A program made the translations under genes and the position numbers. A DNA stretch of 64,000 bases, taken from positions 68,074,660 to 68,138,659 of the forward strand of contig NC_092810.1 in assembly GCF_040954645.1 (NCBI RefSeq), in the 5' to 3' direction. Origin of the DNA: Diabrotica undecimpunctata (lineage: Eukaryota > Arthropoda > Insecta > Coleoptera > Chrysomelidae). Every line of letters starts with the position of its first letter. Positions within the stretch are counted from its first letter, which is position 1. The notes under the pieces were generated by a model that did not search any database, was not told where the DNA came from, and saw only the letters and a program-made list of their open reading frames with translations. Below are positions 23,791 through 34,911 of the stretch, piece by piece.

Positions 23791-24299
23791 AATGCGAATC
23801 CAATAGGGGGCGATCGACCCCCCTCTCAAATCAAGTGATTTAATTTTGTTTAAACTTAGCTCAAGTTGTATTAGAAACTTTTTTGAAAAAATCAACTTTG
23901 GATGTTGTTTAAATTCAAATATGGTTGTGTGGACTAATCAAAACATTTGTCCTCCCTGTATTCCTACGGTCCCTTAATAGGACCGCTGAGGCTCGGAAAT
24001 ACATCTCGCTAAAGACAAGAGCGTAAGTCGTTGAGAAGAACAGACGTACCCGGCAAGTGAACCCATATTGAATTCGTTTTGTTCGTTGTTTCGTAAAGTA
24101 GTGCAAATCTTGGTAATTAGCGGTAAGTTCTTCACCTAGTTTTACCTCAACCTTTAAATTGTTTTTGATTGTTTATTGCAACCATTTAAATTTGGATAAT
24201 TACTTGCACCTATGAGTTAAAGTTCATTTATCTCGCCAGAGCTATAGAAGGAATAGTTCGTGTTAATTTAATTACTATTAATTCGTAATAGTACATTTG
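23791..24299. other. Unassigned intronic sequence
   Basis: Contains a less AT-rich patch (23940-24060) with a 60-codon open frame on the minus strand that I do not recognise. No terminal repeats or motifs found. Confidence 0.3.
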
Positions 24300-24960
24300 T
24301 TTGTTAATTCCCCACAGATGTTAATGGGTAATGAAAGAAAAAAGCAAACACACATAAAAACACTTGAGGCAATTGTAAATAAAGGCAAGGAATTAAGAGT
24401 TGAATGTAAAAACGTGAAGATAAAGTACAAAAAACTAATTGTGGATGGCATAAAAAGGGAACGGGCCGGAAATCGTACGTTCAAAAGAGAAAATTCTTGA
24501 AATATAGACCCAAAAAATATAGGAGTGGAAAAAGAAAAAGATGTCCCATTATACCGAGAGACCCTAACGATGAATAGGAAAATGAGTTTGAACATAAATA
24601 GCGAAACAAAAATAAGAATACATACTTAAATATTGTGACATGGAATGTACAAGTAATTTACTAGCAGGGAGCATTAATTAACCAGATAAAAGAACTTAAT
24701 GTAAAATACACATCGTAGTAATACAAAAAAAGGCATTGGAATAGAAACAAAATCTGAATTAAAGGAAATTAGAATTAAAAGAAGAGAGAGCATGATATCT
24801 CTGATAAATCAATATGTAATCTGAAAAAGTATACATGTTCCAAAAGAAAAATAAAGGAGAAGTGAACGATGAATTGTATGAAGAACTAGAAAGAGTCATT
24901 GACTGAAGAAATGTCCATACAAGATATTAAAACAGTTCAACCGAGCAGCCTGTTAAATTT
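24300..24960 (+). pseudogene. RTE-like endonuclease N-terminal fragment
   Basis: After a Lys-rich leader (KKQTHIKTLEAIVNKGKEL) the translation gives TYLNIVTWNVQVIY, matching the start of the apurinic-type endonuclease (WN catalytic Asn), then GALINQIKELNVKYT, and later a VPKENKGEVNDELYEELERV block that corresponds to the APT-rich strand of the domain. Multiple stops. It ends before the TA array at 25039. The rest of the element is absent. Confidence 0.5.
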
Positions 24961-25035
24961 GATATTGATTCTTGTAAGAGTATTAATCTTAGCTTTAGGT
25001 TTAATTGTACTAACCACAGAAATCTTTTGGAACGT

Positions 25036-25038
<3 letters not shown>

Positions 25039-25115
<77 letters not shown>
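25039..25115. repeat. (TA)n microsatellite
   Basis: 77 bp of TA, immediately left of the inverted-pair repeat at 25114. Confidence 0.95.
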
Positions 25116-25118
<3 letters not shown>

Positions 25119-25637
25119 CTGTAGGAAATATCCAGTATAGTGGTCTATAATAAAAATCTTTGTTTTTTCTAAGACTCAATATTTCACCATTTATTTTATA
25201 GCTTCATCAGGAGTAAACTGTGAAACAATTAGAACATTACAAACAAATGATACAAATGGTACAAATAAATTTAAAAAACACTCACAGAAATTTAAAAGAT
25301 TTCACAAATAAAAATAACATTGAAATATATAAACTTTTGAATGTCAAGATTAAACTGTCCTAAGTACGTTCCACACAGCAATATGATAAAAAAAATTAAA
25401 ATTACTTCAAAATGTACTAATAAAAACAAGAATAAAATAAAAAAAGAAACGTTAGAAGAATGATATTATATTTTTTTAAATCTATTTGAACATCATTTGT
25501 TTGTAATGTTCTAATTGTTTTACAGTTTACTCCTGATGAAGCTATAAAATAAATGGCGAAATATTAAGTCTTAGAAAAAACAAAGATTTTTATTATTTTA
25601 TTATAGACCACTATACCTGATATTTTCTACAGATTTA
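25114..25637. repeat. Inverted pair of about 140-bp arms carrying hammerhead-like motifs
   Basis: The left arm (25114-25251) begins AAATCTGTAGGAAATATCC and the right arm (25493-25637), reverse-complemented, begins AAATCTGTAGAAAATATC. They are nearly identical over about 140 bp, separated by about 240 bp of AT-rich sequence. Each arm contains CTGATGA, a GC-topped segment and GAAAT (right arm plus strand: 25533-25539 and 25558-25562), which resembles the hammerhead ribozyme core. Penelope-like elements and retrozymes carry hammerheads in their terminal repeats, so this may be an inverted pair of such termini. Stem III and the cleavage site are not convincing. Confidence 0.6.
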
Positions 25638-25669
25638 TAAATTATTTTTTGGTCGAAATAATCACTTTT

Positions 25670-25670
25670 A

Positions 25671-25741
<71 letters not shown>
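25670..25741. repeat. (TA)n microsatellite with one interruption
   Basis: About 72 bp of TA with one AC at 25681. Mirrors the array on the other side of the inverted pair. Confidence 0.9.
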
Positions 25742-25743
<2 letters not shown>

Positions 25744-26134
25744 AATCTACTCCCATTCAAGATTATTCTTCTTTTTTTAATGTGAAAAAATTCTGCAACA
25801 GTACGTTTATTTTAGCTATTAATAGTGAGGGGTAGGCATTTTTGTGTTGTATGATTCTGACAATGAATCTGTCAAAATATTCAATGCGGGTAATTGGAAA
25901 CAGGGGTGATTGAAAACACTACTCCTGGCGGCTAGAAATAAAATATGGCAAAAATGTCACATACACTATACACAGAATTGCAATTCCATCTTTGCTTATT
26001 CTGTGAAATGACATTCAGTTGTTTACAGGCCAAGTGAATCCCCATTTTGTGCAACTTAAATTTGATTGTTTTTAAACACATAAATCGATTTAGAACAGTG
26101 CCAATATTTTACAAATTTCATCTCTCTGTATTAG
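25742..26134. other. Unassigned intronic sequence
   Basis: AT-rich, no recognisable motif. Confidence 0.35.
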
Positions 26135-26915
26135 GTCAGTATCATCATTGACTCCACAACCCATGGTGGGTCTTGGCCTGCTCAAGGATAAGTCACCATT
26201 CTCTCCTATTCTTCGCCTTGGCTTTCCAGTTTCGTACTCCCAACATTCTCAAGTCTTCCTCCACCTGATCCTTAAATCATGCTCTGGGTCTGCCTCTCCT
26301 TCTCAGACCATCTATTCTTTGGTTATTAATATGTTTTGGCGGCTCCATATCATTCATTCTCTCTATGTGACCTAACCACCGCAGCTGGTTTATTTTGATG
26401 GACCTAATAATATCAGGTCTGTCATACAGGCGGTAAAGTTCGAAATTATAGCATCTACGCCATAATCCGCCCTCCTGTACTCCTCCATAGATATGCCGGA
26501 GGATTTTACGTTCAAAGCATCTTAAACATTCTTCATAACTCTTTGTAATCGTCCATGTTTCTGACTCATAGGTGACGATAGGCTTGATAAGAGTTCTGTA
26601 TATCACTAGCTTCATTCTTTTTGTAACTAGGCTTGTTGTTAAAATTTTTTTAATCCATAATAGGCTCTATTTGCCAGATATATCCGTCTGTTAATTTCTG
26701 CACTTACTGCATTATTCTGATTCATTTGTGAGCCTAGGTATATTTTCTTACTCTTACTCCTTTGAAAGTATATGTTCCGATCGTTAGATCTTCGGGTTGT
26801 GCTGCTTGTATAATAATTTGATACTTTCATATACTTCGTCTTACTAGTGTTAACCTCTAGTCCCATTCTTTTTGTTACTGCATCAAGCACCTTGAATGAT
26901 TCGACCACATCTTAG
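26135..26915 (-). pseudogene. RTE-like retrotransposon fragment (family D-like), 5' truncated
   Basis: The 3' end lies near 26135 (CATCATTG tail remnant, then the complement of LEQAKTHHGL). Minus-strand open segments 26277-26615 (MKLVIYRTLIKPIVTYESET; FERKILRHIYGGVQEGG; QLRWLGHIERMNDMEPP) and 26639-26908 (MGLEVNTSKTKYMKVS; YLGSQMNQNNAVSAEI) form the thumb and C-terminal tail, with one frameshift between them. TTAGGT near both ends may be part of the target duplication. No YADD is present because the element is truncated just upstream of it. Confidence 0.7.
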
Positions 26916-27078
26916 GTAAGAATAGTGATTATATAATTTATAGCTACTATGAGAATCCTTATATTGCCTAAAATGTTAATTTGAAGGTTATTTACTACAA
27001 GAAGTAAGTACATTAAGTGTTTACAATTATCCATACGTGAAATTTACGAAAAGTTGTACAAGAGAAAAATAAGGTGCT

Positions 27079-27660
27079 TTATGTAGGTGGAATGACAACA
27101 GCATAGTTACTTTGGCATCGAATTACTATAAAATGACGCCAGTTTATCAAGAAAACAGATACTCCTTTGCCCAAAGCAAAAAAATCAAAGTAACACAACC
27201 TCATATTCGGGCTTATAATGAAAATATGGGAGGAACTGATCGGATGGATCAAAACGTTGCCCATTACAAAACAAATATAAGATCCAAGAAATGGTATTGG
27301 CCTTTATTTATCTGGGATCTTGATGTCTCCATACAAAATGCTTGGTTAATGACTGTAGGATGAGACAAATTATCCCTGAACAGCCCGAAATGGATTTGCT
27401 GCAGTTTCGTCAAAATATAGCCAAAGCCTTGTTGACGATGTTTGGAACTCCTCCAAGAAGATCTGGTCCATCTCAATCTTCCATAAACAACATTATACAA
27501 GATGTTCGATTTGACATCAACGGCCATCTTATTTATACCCAAGAAAAACGAACCTGATGCGTCCTTTGTCACTCAACAACCAATATAAAATGTAAGGTTG
27601 CATTACATAAAAAATGTTTTATTAAATTTCATAGCAATATTTTCTTGTCAGTTTATTTAA
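27079..27660 (+). pseudogene. piggyBac-like transposase, C-terminal half
   Basis: Contains the piggyBac catalytic-core end: NDNSIVTLASNYY, then YNENMGGTDRMDQNVAHY, where the last catalytic Asp lies in the MGGxDRxDQ motif, then RSKKWYWPLFIWDLDVSIQN. A frameshift near 27357 leads to PEQPEMDLLQFRQNIAKALL. An in-frame TGA (27555-27557) precedes a C-terminal cysteine-rich zinc-binding segment with a CVLC pair and CFIKFH. The N-terminal half is missing. The sequence continues to an element end at 27892 (ATTAATGGG) next to TTAA (27893-27896), the obligatory piggyBac target. Confidence 0.85.
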
Positions 27661-27892
27661 AACTCTTTTATATGATTTAATAAAATATTTCAAACAATGT
27701 ATTAGTAAAAATTTTTTTTACATCCCAACTGCCCAGTGTTGCGTTTTCACAACAGCCAATTGTCAAAAAAGAAGAAGTTTTTCATTTTTTAAACATATAT
27801 TTTTGTTCATTTTGTGACTTTTAGAACATAAATTTTTCAGAAATTAAAAAAATAAGCATAAATAGTTCTGGGCATTAATGGGTTAATACATT

Positions 27893-27896
27893 TGGC
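27893..27896. other. TTAA target site at piggyBac 3' end
   Basis: The element end CATTAATGGG, read inward as CCCATTAATG, abuts TTAA. piggyBac elements insert at and duplicate TTAA and start with CCC/CCY. The partner copy is gone with the deleted left half. Confidence 0.65.
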
Positions 27897-28337
27897 TATA
27901 TCTTATTAAGCAAAATGAAAAAAGTAAATGTATATGTAAGTATGTAATAAACAAAAAATTAGTTTTGGCAACAAAATGATTTAATAAACAGTATGCCTAT
28001 ATGTAATTGTTGATATCTCTTCAATTCCCCTGAAATTTTGTCTAGTGTATTAAAATGTTTAAGACTCATTTGGTTTTTAATTTAAATTGTTCTTCAAATA
28101 AGTAATGCAAATGTAGATGAAAATTTAACCTGTTATCATGGATCATCTCTTAATTTAAAATTATTAAATATGTGTAATAGAAACAATATCTGCAATTTTA
28201 AGAAACCATTAGCAGTGACCAATACTGTAAAATTACAATATACCTACTGGAAATTATACTTAATTTGAAAAACATAACAGTCATTCCTTTAACATAAATG
28301 ACATGTTTTATCTCTTATTTTTGGATGGAAAATTTAC

Positions 28338-28520
28338 CTGATGTTGAAATCCTAAATCATTTAACTGATCTCGTGTTCTTATAGTGATTTTTTTTGGACT
28401 CAAGTTATCCCTTTTCCAATTTGTACCATTTTGTCTTTCAGGGGATTTGCTGTCACTACAATTTTCAAACTTCTTTCTTATTAATTTTACTCTGTTACTG
28501 TTTTGTGGGGGTTTGTACAT
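28338..28520 (-). CDS. First coding exon of the proline/serine-rich (tentatively DENND2-like) gene
   Basis: The exon has 61 codons from ATG (28518-28520) to GGATTTCAACATCAG, followed by donor GTAAAT at 28337, phase 0. It encodes MYKPPQNSNRVKLIRKKFE at the N-terminus, a basic amphipathic start, then a Ser/Lys/Arg-rich stretch ending LNDLGFQHQ. The next in-phase exon on this strand, also phase 0, is 10615-11817. Joined, they give 462 codons of one continuous hydrophilic N-terminal region. Codon use is normal and there are no stops, in contrast to the flanking relics. Downstream exons lie to the left of the window. Confidence 0.7.
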
Positions 28521-28720
28521 TATTTTAATGTAAACAAGCCTTTTTTGATTACATCTTAGCTCTACTAAACTACACAGGAAGTATCTAATTTGTTAGTAGC
28601 TCGCAACAAGTGGCACAACCAGGTAAAAAATTGTTAATCTGGAAAGAAAAATTAAAACTTACATGAGCAAATGAAGAGTCACAAGAAGACTAAATTAATT
28701 TAAATTGAGACACAACTTAC

Positions 28721-28870
28721 CATTGAGATTGTGATGTTTTTAATTAAACTTTACCAAGAATTGAATTTAATTACTGTACACTACACACTTTGACATACGG
28801 TAAAACTGTTTCTTTACTTCTGCTTGTTTCCTTCATTCAATTTTAACAGTCCAGTCAACGGCTGTTTATT
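28721..28870 (-). other. Possible 5' untranslated exon of the same gene
   Basis: On the minus strand CTCAATG is followed by a consensus donor GTAAGT (intron from 28720), about 200 bp upstream of the start-codon exon, whose own 5' side has a pyrimidine-rich tract and candidate acceptors near 28570. The region upstream of 28870 would then hold the promoter. No TATA box is convincing and the 5' end is unknown. Confidence 0.35.
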
Positions 28871-29333
28871 TTTTGGAAGTGACTAGTAACCGACCTGTTG
28901 GAAAAATGAGAGTTAAAAAATTAATTATTGGTTTACAAAATCATTTATAATTAAATATCTCCCTGGGCAACAGGGAACTTATATCTATATATTAAAAATT
29001 CCTTATTTTAATTTACTATTTTTGCTGAAGGGAAGCTCCTATACTGGCGTTGTATTACTTTTTTCTTTATAGTAAAATGCTGAGACGAGCATCACGGAAA
29101 TAGCGCCACGAGGAGAAGGCGACACGGGTAGCGTTACAAAATATCGGTTCTTCACATCGATTTACTAGTCTCGATCAATTCGTTTCTACACATCACATAT
29201 TTGTTCCAAGTAGGTTTGAATTAAAAATTGCTCAAAAAATAACTAACAAAATAGAGCGAAGATAGAGACAGCGGTTTTGGCAGAATCAATTTTTTGGCAG
29301 TCACAAATTACGTGAGTTGTTGATTATTACAAA

Positions 29334-29640
29334 ATGGAAGATTTTATCAGTTTCATCTCATATATTTTGAAAAGAAAGAAAAAAAGGAGAACACAGACAA
29401 TGTTGGTTCATCCGATTATTAGCGAAAGAAAAAAAGACATTTTTTATAATGTATTTTTCTATATAAGGCAAGATGAAGACAAATTTTTCAATTATGTAAG
29501 AATGTCAATTACTTCGTTTGATGAGTTGTTGAATAATATAAACCAAATGTAATTAAAACAAACGTCCGCATGAGAAAATGTATTCCGGTAGAAGAAAAAC
29601 TGCTTATTACCCAGGAAATAATTATTAGATGTAGATGTAC
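29334..29640 (+). pseudogene. PIF/Harbinger transposase N-terminal relic
   Basis: Reads RRTQTMLVHPIISERKKD, then FFNYVRMSITSFDELLNNI, the conserved N-terminal signature of Harbinger-type DDE transposases (HPI..R, then FF.Y.RMS...F..LL). A frameshift near 29550 leads to RMRKCIPVEEKLLITQEIII, the usual PVEERL helix. The catalytic core that should follow is deleted; about 120 bp later the opposite-strand accessory gene begins. Inactive. Confidence 0.75.
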
Positions 29641-29973
29641 TATAATAATATTTTATTCAGAAACTTTTCTACAAATGCTAAATTTTAATTATAATAGAAA
29701 ACGCTAAACGCTTCCTCTTCTTCTTCCTCTTCTTCTGGGCTGAAATTACTTAATTAGGATTGGACAGAGCCAGCTGGAGAAGGAGTTGGTACAAGAATTC
29801 TAGATTGGTAGTTAGTTTGGAATTGATTGTTACTGAAAGAGTTTTGTTGAGCTGCGTATGAATAAGTAGGCTGTTCTTGTGTGTGTTGTAAGTAAGACTG
29901 AGAACAGAGTGTTGTTGAGCTTGTTCCGAGAATTATACTCTTCACTTTCTATATTGCTTGCTTGGGTGTTTAG

Positions 29974-31098
29974 TAGGGATGTGTAGTTCACCATCGAAAT
30001 AGTTCAAATGAACGATTCTTTCAACTGAACTAATTAACGTTCACCGTAATTTACACAATCTAATAAACCCGAAGACAATTGAAAAGCCTCACTGAAAAAT
30101 GAACCGTAACAGCAATAAAACTCTCGTTATTAACAAAGGTCCATAAGTCTGTTGTTAAATTGACAGCACTGGCACTTTTTAAACGGTTTTTTAACTTTTC
30201 TAGTTCTGAAAGATATAGATTTGGTATAAGACTTTCTGCTATGGTTTTCCTTGTGGGCAAAGAATATCCAGGATTTAGCATTTTGACAAACTTTTTAAAT
30301 TCGGTATCCTCCACTATAGGCTGGTACTCTTTGACAATCATCCTAACTAACTGTAAATCCAAATTTCTAACTTTTTGACTGGGAACGGGTCGAATTACAT
30401 AGTCCCTGATAGAAACAAGGAGAGTAGGAGCAGGCTTTTTCTTAAGAATTATAACTGCTTTCTCTTCATCTTCTTCTGCTTGTCCTACTAGCAAAATTTA
30501 TTTTGACGTTGAAGGTTGAGGTTCTTGAAATGTATTTTCTGATTTTTCGGGTCCTTTTTTTATGTATATTTCAACATTGAGATATTTGAGATTGATAGCA
30601 GGGTGTTTCATTCTTAAATGTCTTTTAAAAGATAAATTGCCCAGTGAACCACTTGCAATACTAATATCACATGAACAGAAATTACATTTTGCAGATTTTT
30701 GATTTTTATCGTTTTTCTCGAAATGATCCCATAAAAAACTTCTATTTCGTCTGTTACTCATCTTTTGGGATGGATTAAGAAAATAAATTATTATAAAGAA
30801 AAACTAACTAATCATATAATAATTTAAAACATTTAAACCTAAACATACGATGGAAAGAAATGGTTCCGAACCCGAACTACTTGTACGGTAGTGAAAGACT
30901 GACGACTGACTGAAAACCGAAGAAAAGGAGCGGCCGGCGCCGAGCTTGTGTGATGATTGAGACGATATCTGGCAACCAGTTATGTTAGGCTTGGATTTCG
31001 ATTTCGGTCCTAGAAATAGTTCTTTCACGAACTAGTTTATTTTTGTGAAATAGTTCTCTTGAACTAGTTCGTCTAAAAGAACTAATAGCACACCTCTA
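29974..31098 (-). mobile_element. hAT transposon, internally deleted, with 8-bp target duplication
   Basis: Direct 8-bp duplications GTGTTTAG flank it (29966-29973 and 31099-31106). The ends are TAGGGATGTGTAGTTC on the left and TAGAGGTGTGCTATTAGTTC inverted on the right, both fitting the hAT-type YARRGNTGTG terminus. Both subterminal regions contain repeated GAACTAGTTC/GTTCAAATGAAC-like motifs. At 1125 bp, it lacks most of the transposase (relic at 30060-30761). Confidence 0.9.
30060..30761 (-). pseudogene. hAT transposase: BED zinc finger and N-terminal catalytic region, truncated
   Basis: Minus strand starts MSNRRNRSFLWDHFEKND. A BED-type finger follows (AKCNFCSCDI and LKRH-type FKRHLRMKHP), which binds element ends. 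After STSK an in-frame TAA (30498-30500) separates the continuing frame, which contains VRMIVKEYQPIVEDTEFKKF, MLNPGYSLPTRKTI and SAVNLTTDLWTFVNNESFIA. LTTDLWT contains the first catalytic Asp of hAT transposases. The coding sequence ends at a deletion near 30060 so the second Asp, Glu and the C-terminal dimerisation (hATC) region are missing. Confidence 0.8.
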
Positions 31099-31420
31099 GT
31101 GTTTAGGTCTTCTAATGTATCTGTAGTTTTTCTTGGCGGTACGAGTGTCTTTAAGAAACAATAGTTGTGCATAAACATAAACACTTTTTTCGAGCTTTGT
31201 CTCCAGATTTTCCTTTTTGGTTTTGAATTTCTCTGTTCACTGTTTTATTTACAACATGCGATTCTAATTTCCTTTATTGGAAAATTTACTACGATCTTTT
31301 GGAGAAAAGTATTTTCTACAATATATAATTGCAAATTTACCGATTTTTTAGTATATAAAAGGCTAATGTGTGTTTCATCTAATGGTGTTCATCATCTATG
31401 AATAATTCGAGTCAAAAAAT

Positions 31421-32462
31421 TATTACATTTCTCGAAAAACTATTGTTACTTTTAAGACTTTTAATTAATGTCCGACGAAACTCTTTTAAGCAATTCAATT
31501 AGTTTATATTAAACAAAAAAATAAATTAGTAGGTATGATCACTGTACTGTATTTGAGCAACTACAAATAAAGTTTTCAACCGCCCTCCTGGTTAAGTAGA
31601 CATATCCTTATAGGTATTTTTTTAATTTTTAATGACAATTAGATCACATAACAGATTACACAAAGAAAAGCTCTTTGGGAAATTAGATAGAAAAAGATGA
31701 AAAAGTTTAAACAAAGAAAAAATTATGTTCTATGTTTATAATTTATTTACTTGTATTATAGTTTATGAATATCAATATTATGATTAATATGGTTAAAAAT
31801 ATAGGTTAAATGTCTATATTTTAAAAATGACTGCAGTAGTGTTGCCGTCCGTACATTCTTTTGTTAAAATACGATCTCTTACATATCTCTGGTTAAAATA
31901 AATACATGTGATGAAATTGCTTTTGTAAAATTTGCAGATATTTTCGTAAATAATCTTTTTAATAATATGATTTTTTATAAATTTAATTTAGAAAATAGGA
32001 AAATACTGTCATCGTTATAACTCATTTCAATTTTAAGATAAAATATATTTAATGACTATTGCTTAAAGACATGTACCTATTATATACTATTTATGTAAAT
32101 TACTATTTATATTATTATTACTGTAAATCCGGAAACATTTATGCATTAAATACATCGTTAATTAATCATATTTGGAGATTTCCTATCAGCATGTTTTAAT
32201 AAAAAATCCGTGAAACTGGCAATATAACAAATTTTACAAATTACAATTGTTTAATAATACAAAGTTACTCTATAGGCAACCAATATCTCAGGAATGAAGA
32301 ATAATATGTAGACTTTTAGTAAAGCTCAAAAAAAGAGACAAATTAAATAAAAAGGAGATATTGACAGTTGACGTTTATATTTAACTAGGTTACATTTTTT
32401 TATTAGAAAATTTCAAAGGAAAGCAAGAGGGAAAACTATTTCTATCATAATATAAAAAAAAC
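31421..32462. other. AT-rich intergenic region upstream of the ZAD zinc-finger gene
   Basis: No transposon signature or coding sequence recognised. The promoter of the gene starting at 32463 should be in the last few hundred bases, but no TATA or initiator element stands out from the AT-rich background. Confidence 0.4.
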
Positions 32463-33963
32463 ATGTCTGTAATTTGTATAATATGCCGTCAACGATATGA
32501 CGAGATAATAACGAATTCCTTTTTTAATCCAGTCTATGAAGGACTTAGTATATCTAATATATTAAAATCTGTATCAACATTACAGGTAAATTATTTTTAG
32601 GATGAAACTATTCAAATAAAACCAATCAAAGTTATATTATACAGTTTTATTATTATATTACATGGTTATTAGTACATGAATAATAATCTAAGTGTTACTT
32701 AAATATTCTCTCTAAATAAATTTAGTGGTGTACTACTTATTTATTTTTTCTTTCCAGATAGAAGAGAATAAAAAACAGTCAAGCAATATTTGCCAAGAAT
32801 GTACAAGTGTAATTATAAATTTTTACAAATTAGTTAAGTCATATAATAATAGAGAAGCTGTGTTAAATGATTCAACCAAACAAGAACATTACTTTATAGA
32901 GGAACAAGACTATGATAATTATGTTGAATGCGAAACAGAATCCTACAAAGAAAACAGTGACCAAGAAGATAAGCAAATTTCAACACACACACAAGATTGG
33001 ACAGAAGATCACAAGATTCAAGAAGACCTAGAATCAAAATTTCCAAAGATTAAAGAAAATTCTCCTGTACCTGAAGAAAAGATTAATGCAAAAGTATTTG
33101 ATGAAATGGGCAATGAGGAAATATCTTCTGTAAAGTACACTTGCGATGAATGTGGAGATTCATTTTTATATAAAGTAGGGTTTAGCTCACATATGGTTCA
33201 AAAACACAGTATATACATCGAAAATCACATGTATTCCCAATACAGTACACAAATAACAGTTAAAATACCTGCTCCTAAGGGCATCACTTTTGCTAGAAAG
33301 TACCATAATAAAAAGAATACTAAAATATTGACTGAAAGTTTTCAATGCCAAATATGTAAAGAGCATTCAAAGTCAGCTGATGAATTAAAAGAACATTATA
33401 ACACACACAAAACTCATATCTGTGAACACTGTGGAGCAGCATTTTTGAAACATTCTTATCTAAGAGAGCACCTTGTAGCTCATACCACAGAAAGACGATA
33501 TCCATGTGATATTTGTGGGAAGAAATTTAAGTACAGAAATGGATTATCTGTTCACAGAAATATTCATGTAAACTTCCGGGGTTTTATGTGTGAAACTTGT
33601 GGAAAAGGCTTTAATGCTAGAAGTACCCTCAAAACACATATGAAGTTAAAGCATACAAATGAAAGAAATTATCCATGTCCAGAATGTGATTTATCCTTCA
33701 AAGTCAAGTCTTGGTTGGATAAACATTATTCAAGGAAACATACTTTAAATAGAACTAAAGATTTCGTATGTAATGTATGTGGTATGGCATACTTAAATAA
33801 AACAACTTTGACAAGGCATATATCAGAAAAGCATACTGGTACACCTGTAAGACATTATTGTACAATTTGTGAGAAGAGTTATAGTATGAAAAACAAATTA
33901 AGTTTACATCAGCAGAAAAAACATGGAATTATTTTAAATACTCCATCCCAAGTTTTATTATAA
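32463..33963 (+). CDS. ZAD/C2H2 zinc-finger protein (two exons, complete)
   Basis: Exon 1 is 32463-32585 (41 codons, ending CAG before GTAAAT). The intron is 32586-32757 (TTTCCAG acceptor) and exon 2 is 32758-33963, giving 442 codons in phase 0. The N-terminal ZAD domain supplies CIIC in exon 1 and CQEC in exon 2, the four-cysteine zinc knot used for dimerisation in arthropod transcription factors. An acidic linker (Glu/Asp/Lys-rich, residues 70-150) follows. Eight C2H2-type fingers then run to the C-terminus: YTCDEC, FQCQIC, HICEHC, YPCDIC, FMCETC, YPCPEC, FVCNVC and YCTIC. The later ones are joined by short TGE/TNE-like linkers, which implies sequence-specific DNA binding in the nucleus. 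The frame is clean and there is a poly(A) signal downstream, so I take it as functional. The specific orthologue is not identifiable by eye. Confidence 0.92.
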
Positions 33964-34007
33964 CATCTTTAATTAGTAAGTTTTATCCGGACTTATAATA
34001 TGGCTAA

Positions 34008-34013
34008 AATAAA
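34008..34013 (+). terminator. Poly(A) signal of the zinc-finger gene
   Basis: AATAAA 45 bp after the stop codon, the nearest canonical signal. Confidence 0.55.
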
Positions 34014-34304
34014 TTGAACCGTAAGATGCGCACTAACTTCTTAGAGGGGAATGCATAATAATTGTTTCATTGATTATTGTCGCAGCAACTTAATAAAAAG
34101 TGTATACATTTAAACAGTAATATAAAAATCCAGTCAAATTTAAAGGAGCACAGGTATATTTTTTGTCATAGCAAATTTGAAAATACATTTTTACAGGAAA
34201 ATATTAAAAGTAAAACATAATTAATCTCATTCCATTAATACATATTATGTTCTTTTCCATGTTTAAATACAAACTGTAAAAATTGACTTTTTAAAGGAAG
34301 CAAA

Positions 34305-34308
<4 letters not shown>

Positions 34309-34387
<79 letters not shown>
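34309..34387. repeat. (TA)n microsatellite
   Basis: 79 bp of TA, directly left of the mariner relic. Confidence 0.95.
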
Positions 34388-34391
<4 letters not shown>

Positions 34392-34911
34392 CGTCAAACT
34401 TGTCGGTACTGGTCTACGGAAAATACACACTGAATTCAAGAGTCATCATTCTATTTGCCTTAATCCATATGTGGGGTCAGCTTACTCAATACTTCTTCTT
34501 TGGCATCATAACCCTAAATGGGTCTTTGTCTGTCTGGCTATGTCCTTCCATTCAGATCTCTCTTGTGCCCTTCTTCTCCATTGTCTTATGTTCATGGTTT
34601 TCAGGTCGTCTTCCACGTCATCCAACCATCTCGTTCTGGGCCTTCCTTTTTTTCGCCTTCCTATGGGCTTCCATTGTAACATTTTCTGAGTTGGGCTTCA
34701 TCTTTTTTCGTCATTACCCAAGTTTCACATCCATAGGTTACTACGGGTCTAATCAGTGTTCTATAGATAGTCATTTTGGTTCTTTTGTCTAATAATTTCG
34801 ATGTCATCAATCTTTTATTAGCATAGTATGTACGATTCCCGCTGGAAATACGTGCATTAATTTCGCTACTTACGGAGTTCTTCTGATTGATTTCTGTGCC
34901 GAGATAACATA

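Larger units (their letters stand above)
29754..31330 (-). pseudogene. Harbinger accessory MADF/Myb-like protein, split by a hAT element
   Basis: PIF/Harbinger elements encode a second, opposite-strand MADF/Myb-like protein that helps the transposase. Here the minus strand gives a piece at 31107-31330 (TKKENLETKLEKSVYVYAQL then LFLKDTRTAKKNYRYI), like the end of a MADF domain. After the hAT insertion (29974-31098) and one copy of its 8-bp duplication it continues to the C-terminal Gln/Ser-rich tail ending PTPSPAGSVQS at 29754. The N-terminus of the MADF domain is degraded beyond about 31330. The head-to-head arrangement with 29334-29640 is as expected for Harbinger. Confidence 0.6.

Noticed and set aside
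23915..24106. Minus-strand 63-codon open frame as a gene
   Set aside because: No conserved motif, no splice context and no codon bias; likely chance.
24899..25179. Open frames with Ile-Tyr repeats on both strands (also at 16882, 42518, 44941 and 47310)
   Set aside because: They are translations of (TA)n microsatellites, not proteins.
29754..29945. Independent glutamine-rich small protein
   Set aside because: It is better explained as the C-terminal tail of the Harbinger accessory gene interrupted by the hAT element.
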